From assembly GCF_020532645.1 (NCBI RefSeq), contig NZ_JAJAUZ010000020.1:56283-120282 (forward strand): a DNA stretch of 64,000 bases. Reading direction: 5' to 3'. The position numbers and the translations under genes are program-made. Positions 17,069 through 23,829 of this stretch are shown piece by piece (within the stretch, counting starts at the first letter, position 1; every line of letters begins with the position of its first letter). Origin of the DNA: Streptomyces bambusae (GTDB lineage Bacteria > Actinomycetota > Actinomycetes > Streptomycetales > Streptomycetaceae). The notes under the pieces were generated by a model. The model had not been told where the DNA came from, ran no database searches, and worked only from the letters and a program-made list of their open reading frames with translations.

Positions 17069-17117
17069 GGCCCTCGGCCCTCGGCCCACGGCCCACGGCC
17101 CACGGCCCACGGCCCAC
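17069..17117. repeat. Seven tandem heptamers (GGCCCTC x2, GGCCCAC x5)
   Basis: A 49-bp array of 7-bp units lies between mshC and its terminator. It is non-coding. Confidence 0.85.
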
Positions 17118-17120
17118 GCG

Positions 17121-17151
17121 AAGGGGCCGGCACCACCGGCGCCGGCCCCTT
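17121..17151. terminator. Hairpin terminator between mshC and the PAC2 gene
   Basis: Perfect 11-bp arms AAGGGGCCGGC and GCCGGCCCCTT with a 9-nt loop serve both converging genes. Confidence 0.8.
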
Positions 17152-17193
17152 CCGCACGCCCCCGCGCCCTCGCGCCCCGGGACGGCCCCCGGA

Positions 17194-18204
17194 TCAGTCC
17201 TCCGGGTGCTCCTCGTCGCCGTGGTCCTCGCGGCCGTGCTCCTCGGCACCCGCGGCCGGACCCGGCTCCGGCGGCTCGGCCCGGCGCCGCGGCGGCCGGC
17301 CCCGGCCGCCCGTGGTGTCGCGCAGGTACGAGGTGTCCCCGCCCTCCGTGGCCAGGCCCGGACCGCCGTCCCGGCGCCGCAGGTACCGTTCGAACTCGCG
17401 CGCGATGGCCTCGCCGGACGCCTCGGGCAGGTCCGCGGTGTCCCGCGCCTCCTCCAGCGTCTGGACGTACTCCGCCACCTCGCTGTCCTCCGCGGCCAGT
17501 TGGTCCACGCCCAGCTGCCAGGCCCGGGCGTCCTCGGGCAGCTCGCCCAGCGGGATCCGGAGGTCGATCAGGTCCTCCAGCCGGTTCAGCAGCGCCAGCG
17601 TCGCCTTCGGGTTCGGCGGCTGCGACACGTAGTGCGGCACCGCCGCCCACAGCGACACCGCCGGCACCCCGGCGTGCGTGCACGCCTCCTGGAGGATCCC
17701 GACGATGCCCGTCGGACCCTCGTACCGGGTCTCCTCCAGGTCCAGCGTCCGCGCCAGGTCCGGATCCGAGGTCACACCGCTGACCGGCACCGGCCGGGTG
17801 TGCGGGGTGTCGCCCAGCAGGGCGCCCAGGATCACCACCATCTCGACGCCCAGTTCATGGGCGAATCCGAGGATCTCGTTGCAGAACGACCGCCAGCGCA
17901 TGGACGGTTCGATCCCGCGGACCAGCACGAGGTCGCGCGGCTTCGCGCCGCCGATGCGCACCACCGACAACCGCGTCGTCGGCCAGGTGATCTTCCGTAC
18001 TCCGCCGTCCAGCCACACCGTGGGGCGGTTGACCTGGAAGTCGTAGTAGTCCTCGGCGTCCAGCGCCGCGAAGACCTCGCCCTTCCACTCCCGGTCCAGG
18101 TGCGCGACCGCACCGGAGGCCGCGTCACCCGCGTCGTTCCAGCCCTCGAACGCGGCCACCATGACCGGGTCGATCAGCTCGGGCACGCCCTCAAGCTCGA
18201 TCAC
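17194..18204 (-). CDS. PAC2-family (proteasome assembly chaperone-like) protein
   Basis: A 336-residue protein with an N-terminal ATP-grasp-free PAC2 domain (about residues 1-250). It contains MVAAFEGWNDAGDAASGA, EMVVILGALLGDTPHTRPVP, YEGPTGIVGILQEAC and SLWAAVPHYVSQPPNPKATL. In eukaryotes and archaea PAC2 proteins help assemble 20S proteasomes; actinobacterial members are uncharacterised. The tail of ~60 residues is Gly/Arg/Glu/His-rich and probably disordered. GTG 18204 follows AAGGAG. The proteasome operon lies about 23 kb to the right. Confidence 0.88.
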   Translation of the reverse strand: MIELEGVPELIDPVMVAAFEGWNDAGDAASGAVAHLDREWKGEVFAALDAEDYYDFQVNRPTVWLDGGVRKITWPTTRLSVVRIGGAKPRDLVLVRGIEPSMRWRSFCNEILGFAHELGVEMVVILGALLGDTPHTRPVPVSGVTSDPDLARTLDLEETRYEGPTGIVGILQEACTHAGVPAVSLWAAVPHYVSQPPNPKATLALLNRLEDLIDLRIPLGELPEDARAWQLGVDQLAAEDSEVAEYVQTLEEARDTADLPEASGEAIAREFERYLRRRDGGPGLATEGGDTSYLRDTTGGRGRPPRRRAEPPEPGPAAGAEEHGREDHGDEEHPED

Positions 18205-18314
18205 CCAGGTCTCCTTCCGAAGTTCCCTTGCGTTACCGGGGTCAGCCTACGGTGTGGATCCATCCCCGTTACAGCATGGGGAAAACGGGCCGCACGCAGG
18301 CCGGCAAGGCAGAA

Positions 18315-18340
18315 GGGGCGGTCCGTCCACGGACCGCCCC
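18315..18340 (-). terminator. Hairpin terminator of the glycerol operon
   Basis: Perfect 11-bp arms (GGGGCGGTCCG and CGGACCGCCCC) with a 4-nt loop lie about 50 nt past the glpD stop. Confidence 0.85.
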
Positions 18341-18387
18341 TGCGCGAGAGCCGCCGACCCTGACCAGACCCGGCGGCTCCGCTTCCG

Positions 18388-19995
18388 TCAGGCCTTGTGG
18401 CCCAGCATCCGCTCGACCCGGCCGCGGACCTCGTCCGTGTCCAGGCCGCGGATCGTCAGCGTGGTGCGGCGGCGCAGCACGTCGTCGGCGGTCTGCGCCC
18501 ACTCGTGGTCGCGGGCGTAGGCGACCTGCGCCCAGATCTCCGGGCCGTCCTCGTGGATGCGCTCGCCCAGCGCCGGGTCCTCGTTGACGAGGCGGGCGAT
18601 GTCGAAGGCCAGCGAGCCGTAGTGGGTGGCCAGGTGGCGGGCGGTCAGCGGGTCCATCCGCATGCCCGGCTCGCGGTCCACGAGCAGCCGGTGCGCGACC
18701 GCGTTCGGGTTGGCGACACCGGGCAGCGGGACCCGGCGCACCAGCGACTTCACCGGCTCCATGTCCTCGGTCAGCGGGCTGCCGGGCAGCTTCGCCAGCT
18801 TGTCCATGACCACGCGGCCGATGTGCCGGTACGTGGTCCACTTGCCGCCGGCCACCGACAGCATGCCGCCGGCGCCCTCGGTGACCACGGTCTCCCGCTT
18901 GGCCTGGGAGACGTCGCCCGGGCCGCCGGGCAGCACCCGCAGGCCGGCGAACGCGTACGTCATCAGCGAGCGGTCGAGGTCCGCGTCCTGGATGGAGAAC
19001 GCCGCCTCGTCCAGGATCTGCTGGATGTCGGACTCGGTGGCCGCCACGTCCGCCGGGTCGCCCTCGTACTGCGTGTCGGTCGTGCCGAGCAGCAGCTGGT
19101 CCTCCCACGGGAGGGCGAAGGTGATGCGGTACTTGTCGATCGGGGTGGCCATGGCGGCCTTCCACGGCGACTTCCGCTTCATGACGATGTGGGCGCCCTT
19201 GGAGAGCCGGATCGACGGCGCCGCGTGCTTGTCTTCCAGGCGCCGCAGGTGGTCCACCCACGGGCCGGTGGCATTGAGCACGACGCGGGCGTCGATGCCG
19301 AACTCGGTGCCGTCGAGACGGTCCTTGAGCTCGGCGCCCGAGACCCGGCCGCCGGTCGTGCGCAGACCGGTGACCTCGGCGTGGTTGAGGACGACGGCAC
19401 CCGACTCGACGGCCGCGCGGACCGTCATGACGGCCACCCGGGAGTCGTTCATCTGGTGGTCGTAGTAGACCGCGACGGCCTTCAGGTTGTCCGTGCGCAG
19501 GCCCGGGTTGTCGGCGGCGGCACGGGCCGGGGATATGACCTTGCCGATGCCGTCGCCGAACGCCGACAGCGCGGAGTAAGCGAACACGCCCGCGCCCAGC
19601 TTGGCGGCGCCGACCGGGCCGCCCTTGTAGACGGGCAGGTAGAAGGTGAGCGGGTTGACCAGGTGCGGGGCCACGTCCTTGGCCAGCACCCGGCGCTCGT
19701 GGTGGTTCTCGGCGACCAGCTTGACCGCGCCGGTCTGCAGGTAGCGCAGACCGCCGTGGACCAGCTTGGAGGAGGCCGAGGAGGTGGCGCCGGCGAAGTC
19801 GCCGGCGTCCACCATGGCGACCCGCAGACCCGACTGCGCGGCGTGCCAGGCCACCGAGGTGCCCAGGATGCCGCCGCCGATGACCAGCAGGTCGTACGTG
19901 GCCTTCGCCAGCTGCTCTCGGGTCTCGGCGCGGCTCGGGTTCGAGCCGGCGGTCGGGTGCGTGCCCAGTGCGGGCACGCTCTGCAGGCTGCTCAT
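18388..19995 (-). CDS. glpD: Glycerol-3-phosphate dehydrogenase (FAD)
   Basis: A 535-residue membrane-associated flavoprotein that oxidises sn-glycerol-3-phosphate to dihydroxyacetone phosphate and passes electrons to the quinone pool. The dinucleotide fold GGGILG is at residues 40-45. Later segments SSASSKLVHGGLRYLQ, GPWVDHLRR and VAGGKWTTYRHIGRVV are typical of aerobic GlpD, and a C-terminal helical domain completes it. ATG 19995 is preceded by GAGGAG. It is the last gene of glpF-glpK-glpD, 50 bp after glpK. Confidence 0.95.
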   Translation of the reverse strand: MSSLQSVPALGTHPTAGSNPSRAETREQLAKATYDLLVIGGGILGTSVAWHAAQSGLRVAMVDAGDFAGATSSASSKLVHGGLRYLQTGAVKLVAENHHERRVLAKDVAPHLVNPLTFYLPVYKGGPVGAAKLGAGVFAYSALSAFGDGIGKVISPARAAADNPGLRTDNLKAVAVYYDHQMNDSRVAVMTVRAAVESGAVVLNHAEVTGLRTTGGRVSGAELKDRLDGTEFGIDARVVLNATGPWVDHLRRLEDKHAAPSIRLSKGAHIVMKRKSPWKAAMATPIDKYRITFALPWEDQLLLGTTDTQYEGDPADVAATESDIQQILDEAAFSIQDADLDRSLMTYAFAGLRVLPGGPGDVSQAKRETVVTEGAGGMLSVAGGKWTTYRHIGRVVMDKLAKLPGSPLTEDMEPVKSLVRRVPLPGVANPNAVAHRLLVDREPGMRMDPLTARHLATHYGSLAFDIARLVNEDPALGERIHEDGPEIWAQVAYARDHEWAQTADDVLRRRTTLTIRGLDTDEVRGRVERMLGHKA

Positions 19996-20045
19996 TGTTA
20001 GCTCCTCGTCAGCTGTCAGTGATCGAGAGGTCCGTCAGCCGGAAC

Positions 20046-21572
20046 TCAGCTGTGGTCTTCCTCGTCGATCCAGCCCATGGTCCGCTCGACGGCCTTGAGC
20101 CAGTTCTTGTACTCGCGGTCCCGCTGGTCGGCGGGCATCCGCGGGGTCCACTCGGCGGCCCGGCGCCAGTTCGCGCGCAGCGCGTCCGTGTCGGGCCAGA
20201 AGCCGACGGCCAGGCCGGCGGCGTAGGCGGCGCCGAGGCAGGTGGTCTCGGCGACCATCGGGCGCACCACCGGGGCGTCCAGGAAGTCCGAGAGCGTCTG
20301 CATCAGCAGGTTGTTGGAGGTCATGCCACCGTCGACCTTGAGGGCCGACAGCTCGACGCCGGAGTCCTTGGTCATGGCGTCGGTGATCTCGCGCGTCTGC
20401 CAGGCGGTGGCCTCCAGAACGGCACGGGCGATGTGCGCCCGGGTGACGTACCGGGTGAGGCCGGCGATCACGCCGCGGGCGTCGGAGCGCCAGTACGGGG
20501 CGAACAGGCCGGAGAAGGCCGGCACGAAGTAGGCGCCGCCGTTGTCGTCGACGGAGGAGGCCAGGGTCTCGATCTCGGCCGCGGTCTTGATCATGCCCAT
20601 CTGGTCGCGCATCCACTGGACGAGCGAGCCGGTGACGGCGATGGAGCCCTCCAGGGCGTAGACCGGCTTCTGGTCGCCGATCTGGTAGCCGACCGTGGTC
20701 AGCAGGCCGCTGTAGGAGTTGATGATCTTGTCGCCGGTGTTCATCAGCATGAACGTGCCGGTGCCGTACGTGGACTTGGCCTCGCCCTCGGCGAAGCAGG
20801 TCTGGCCGAACAGGGCGGCCTGCTGGTCGCCGAGTGCGGAGGCGACCGGGACGCCCGCCAGGACGCCGTCCTTGACCTCGCCGTAGACCTCGGCGGAGGA
20901 CCGGATCTCCGGCAGCACCGCGGCCGGGATGTCGATGGACTGGAGGATGCGCTCGTCCCAGGCCAGCTCGTGCAGGTTCATCAGGAGGGTGCGGGAGGCG
21001 TTGGTGACGTCGGTGACGTGCTTGCCGCCGTTGACGCCGCCGGTCAGGTTCCAGATGACCCAGGTGTCCATGGTGCCGAAGAGGATGTCCCCGGCCTCGG
21101 CGCGCTCGCGCAGGCCCTCGACGTTGTCGAGCAGCCAGCGGACCTTCGGGCCGGAGAAGTACGAGGCCAGCGGGAGGCCGGTCTCGCGGCGGAAGCGGTC
21201 CTGGCCGACGTTGCGGCCGAGCTCCTTGCACAGGCCGTCGGTGCGGGTGTCCTGCCACACGAGCGCGTTGTGGACCGGCTCGCCGGTGTTCTTGTCCCAC
21301 ATCACGGTGGTCTCGCGCTGGTTGGTGATGCCGACCGCCTTGACGTCCGCGGCGGTGATCCCGGCCTTGGAGATGGCCCCGGCGACGACCTCCTGGACGT
21401 TGGTCCAGATCTCGGTGGCGTCGTGCTCGACCCAGCCCGGCTTCGGGAAGATCTGCTCGTGCTCCTTCTGGTCGACGGAGACGATGCGGCCGTCGCGGTC
21501 GAAGACGATGCAGCGCGAGGACGTCGTGCCCTGGTCGATCGCGGCGATGAAGGGCCCGGTGCTCGTGGTCAT
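20046..21572 (-). CDS. glpK: Glycerol kinase
   Basis: A 508-residue FGGY kinase that phosphorylates glycerol to sn-glycerol-3-phosphate with ATP. It has AIDQGTTSSR at residues 11-20, the substrate loop PGWVEHDATEIW, NQRETTVMWD, FGTMDTWVIWNLTGG, and the nucleotide-binding KVDGGMTSNNLLMQ. ATG 21572 has AGGAG about 10 nt upstream; the longer frame to 21665 overlaps the end of glpF without a ribosome site. It sits between glpF and glpD in the gyl-type operon. Confidence 0.96.
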   Translation of the reverse strand: MTTSTGPFIAAIDQGTTSSRCIVFDRDGRIVSVDQKEHEQIFPKPGWVEHDATEIWTNVQEVVAGAISKAGITAADVKAVGITNQRETTVMWDKNTGEPVHNALVWQDTRTDGLCKELGRNVGQDRFRRETGLPLASYFSGPKVRWLLDNVEGLRERAEAGDILFGTMDTWVIWNLTGGVNGGKHVTDVTNASRTLLMNLHELAWDERILQSIDIPAAVLPEIRSSAEVYGEVKDGVLAGVPVASALGDQQAALFGQTCFAEGEAKSTYGTGTFMLMNTGDKIINSYSGLLTTVGYQIGDQKPVYALEGSIAVTGSLVQWMRDQMGMIKTAAEIETLASSVDDNGGAYFVPAFSGLFAPYWRSDARGVIAGLTRYVTRAHIARAVLEATAWQTREITDAMTKDSGVELSALKVDGGMTSNNLLMQTLSDFLDAPVVRPMVAETTCLGAAYAAGLAVGFWPDTDALRANWRRAAEWTPRMPADQRDREYKNWLKAVERTMGWIDEEDHS

Positions 21573-21636
21573 GGTGTCTGCTCCTGGCAGGTCGTAAGGG
21601 GGCGAAGTTGCTTCGTGCAGGTGTGGGTCAGACGAA

Positions 21637-22392
21637 TCAGACGAACGCGATCTTGTAGAGACCACCGGCGATCAGGGCGCCGACGAGCGGGCCCACCACC
21701 GGGATCCAGGAGTATCCCCAGTCCGAGCCGCCCTTGTTGGGAAGCGGCAGCAGGGCGTGGACGATGCGCGGGCCGAGGTCGCGCACCGGGTTGATGGCGT
21801 AGCCGGTCGGACCGCCGAGCGAGAGGCCGATGCCGACCACGACGAACGAGGTGATCAGGACGCCGATGACACCGAGGCCCTTGCCGCCGTCCTGCAGGCC
21901 CTGGGTGAGGATCGCGAGGACGAGCACGAACGTGCCGATGACCTCGGTGGCCAGGTTCTGCACGACGTTGCGGATCTCGGGGCCCGTGGAGAAGATGCCG
22001 AGCACCGGACCGGCCGGCCGGCTCAGGTCGGGCTTCAGCTCCGGGTCGGTGAGGTGCGCCCGGAACTGGCCGTAGTAGGTGACCCACATCAGGACGGCGC
22101 CGATCATGGCGCCGAGCAGCTGGCCGGCCAGGTAGACGCCGGTGTTGCTCCAGTCGCCGTCCTTGACGGCGATGCCGACGGTGACGGCCGGGTTCAGGTG
22201 CGCGCCGGAGAGCGGGGCGGACACGTACGCGGCGATCAGCACCGCGAAGCCCCAGCCGAAGGTGATGGCGAGCCAGCCCGCGTTGCGGGCCTTCGAGCTC
22301 TTGAGAGTCAACGCGGCGCAGACGCCTCCGCCGAGCAGAGTGAGCAGGGCGGTACCGATGGTCTCGCCGATGAAGATGTCGGAGCTGGACAC
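21637..22392 (-). CDS. glpF: Glycerol uptake facilitator (aquaglyceroporin)
   Basis: A 251-residue MIP channel with six membrane segments. The first signature is canonical NPA (SGAHLNPAVTVG, residues 67-69). The second reads NPVRD (residues 201-205) instead of the usual NPARD, so the second half-helix cap has Val for Ala. The Arg expected in the selectivity filter is present. Glycerol enters by diffusion and is trapped by GlpK. GTG 22392 follows AAAGGAG. It is the first gene of the operon, behind a 375-bp regulatory region. Confidence 0.94.
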   Translation of the reverse strand: MSSSDIFIGETIGTALLTLLGGGVCAALTLKSSKARNAGWLAITFGWGFAVLIAAYVSAPLSGAHLNPAVTVGIAVKDGDWSNTGVYLAGQLLGAMIGAVLMWVTYYGQFRAHLTDPELKPDLSRPAGPVLGIFSTGPEIRNVVQNLATEVIGTFVLVLAILTQGLQDGGKGLGVIGVLITSFVVVGIGLSLGGPTGYAINPVRDLGPRIVHALLPLPNKGGSDWGYSWIPVVGPLVGALIAGGLYKIAFV

Positions 22393-22767
22393 CCGCGACT
22401 CCTTTGTCCTACGTCCAGGGGGTGAGCGGTCCACCGGTCCCGTGCGGTGGTCCGCTGCACTCGGTGAGTGCGATTTCCGGCCCTTGGCACGACCCCACCT
22501 TAGCGCGTATTGCCGTTAGGTGTTCGACAATGCCGACCGGTGAACGGCAGTTTTCCGCCCGGGTGAAGACGGCGTCAAGAGCCCGAGGAGCCGAATGCCG
22601 GATCGTTACCACACGGTAGGATCCCCTGAAACCGCCCGGAAATCATTGAAAGCGGACATGGCGAAAAGGCGTGGCGTCCATGAAGCCACGCCCGTCGGGT
22701 CGTGTGAAGCGTGCCTATCCGGCCACTGGCGGCATGCGGCCCGTCCGCGGACGGGCCCGCCCAGGGC
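22393..22767 (-). promoter_or_regulatory. Promoter/operator region of glpFKD
   Basis: This 375-bp gap between gylR and glpF contains GTTCGACAATG (22522-22532) followed by CCGACC. The same 11-mer is found upstream of gylR. A minus-strand TAAGGT near 22500 could be a -10 element. No terminator for gylR is obvious, so read-through from gylR is possible. Confidence 0.5.
22522..22538. promoter_or_regulatory. Candidate GylR operator, glpF side (imperfect)
   Basis: GTTCG-ACAATGC-CGACC, an imperfect 5-7-5 inverted repeat about 130-146 bp upstream of the glpF start. It shares GTTCGACAATG exactly with the gylR-side site. Confidence 0.5.
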
Positions 22768-23535
22768 TCAGAACCGGCCGGCGCCGAGGTCCCGCGAGAC
22801 CGCACGCGCGCAGTCCCGTACGGCGGCCACCAGCTCGGAGCGCACCTCGCCGGGCGCCCCGCAGACCCGCTCGACGGCGCCCGCCACCGCGACCGCGCCC
22901 ACCGGCATCCGGCGCCGGTCGTGAATCGGGGCGGCGACCGAGGCCAGCCCCTCCCAGGTCTCCTCGACGTCCGAGGCCCAGCCGCGGGCCCGGGTCAGGT
23001 CCAGAACGGCCTCGAAGCCCGCCAGGTCGGTCACCGTGGCGCCCGTGAACGGCTGCCGCTCCGCCTCGACCGCCTCGGAGTGCGCCACCGGGTCGTACGC
23101 CGACAGCACCTTGCCCAGGGCCGTGGAGTGCAGCGGCTGCATGGCGCCCACCTCCAGCACTTGCCGGCTGTCGTCCGGCCGGAACACGTGGTGCATGATC
23201 AGCACGCCCTGCTGGTGGAGCACGCCCACGTACACGCTCTCGCCGCTGGCCCGGGCCAGGTCGTCCGTCCACACCAGGGCCCGGGCGCGCAGCTCGTGCA
23301 CGTCCAGGTAGCTGTTGCCCAGCCGGAGCAGCTCGGCGCCCAGCTGGTACCGGCCCGAGGCCTGGTCCTGCTCGACGAACCCCTCCGCCTGCAGGGTGCG
23401 CAGGATCCCGTGGGCCGTGCCCTTGGCCAGGCCGAGGGCCGAGGCCACGTCGGAGAGCCCCAGCCGGCGCTCACCTCCAGCGAGCAGACGCAGCATCGCA
23501 GCAGCCCGTTCGAGCGACTGGATGTTCCGTGCCAT
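22768..23535 (-). CDS. gylR: IclR-family glycerol regulator GylR
   Basis: A 255-residue IclR-type repressor. A winged helix-turn-helix (about residues 5-65, with LSDVASALGLAKGTAHGIL) is followed by an effector domain (LHSTALGKVLSAY). In S. coelicolor GylR represses the gyl operon and itself, and glycerol-3-phosphate is the usual inducer. The position upstream of glpF-glpK-glpD on the same strand matches that system. ATG 23535 is preceded by GGAGG; the longer frame to 23610 would overlap the operator. It is divergent from metH. Confidence 0.93.
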   Translation of the reverse strand: MARNIQSLERAAAMLRLLAGGERRLGLSDVASALGLAKGTAHGILRTLQAEGFVEQDQASGRYQLGAELLRLGNSYLDVHELRARALVWTDDLARASGESVYVGVLHQQGVLIMHHVFRPDDSRQVLEVGAMQPLHSTALGKVLSAYDPVAHSEAVEAERQPFTGATVTDLAGFEAVLDLTRARGWASDVEETWEGLASVAAPIHDRRRMPVGAVAVAGAVERVCGAPGEVRSELVAAVRDCARAVSRDLGAGRF

Positions 23536-23591
23536 CGGCGCTGCCTCCTGTGCTTGCCGGCCCGGCCCGGGAGGGCGCGAGACCGGACGTG

Positions 23592-23608
23592 GTTCGACAA
23601 TGACGAAC
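23592..23608. promoter_or_regulatory. Candidate GylR autoregulatory operator
   Basis: GTTCG-ACAATGA-CGAAC is a perfect 5-7-5 inverted repeat 57-73 bp upstream of the gylR start. A second dyad, GGTCG-ATGC-CGACC, lies at about 23616-23629. A TTGACA-like -35 reads on the minus strand at 23651-23656. Confidence 0.55.
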
Positions 23609-23691
23609 ACTATCGGTCGATGCCGACCTTGTGCATGGTGAGGGAAAGTCTGTCAAGAGCGAGTCGCGCCAGCCACCCCCGGAACAGGATG

Positions 23692-23725
23692 CCCTCCGGA
23701 GTTGCCAAGGTGGCCGTCCGGAGGG
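23692..23725. repeat. Perfect 9-bp inverted repeat in the gylR-metH gap
   Basis: CCCTCCGGA (23692-23700) pairs with TCCGGAGGG (23717-23725) across a 16-nt loop. It lies midway between divergent starts and could be an operator or an RNA hairpin. Confidence 0.6.
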
Positions 23726-23765
23726 TGGGACGCCTTCACCTGCCCGGCACCCGCGCGGTTAACCT

Positions 23766-23823
23766 GACGGCGTGCACCCTGGACACACAGGGTGCAAAGC
23801 CGACAGCCGTCGCACACAGGGAG
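23766..23823 (+). promoter_or_regulatory. Structured metH leader
   Basis: Outer stem GACGGC (23766-23771) / GCCGTC (23806-23811) encloses inner stem GCACCCT (23774-23780) / AGGGTGC (23789-23795). CACACAGGG occurs both in the inner stem and at the ribosome site (AGGGAG, 23818-23823), so CCCT could pair with either. I do not see a B12-box or a SAM riboswitch core. Confidence 0.45.
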
Positions 23824-23829
23824 CATTCC

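Noticed and set aside
23640..23829. Cobalamin, SAM-IV or SAH riboswitch before metH
   Set aside because: I looked for the B12 box and for the SAM and SAH cores on both strands and did not find them. Only the simple stems reported are supported.
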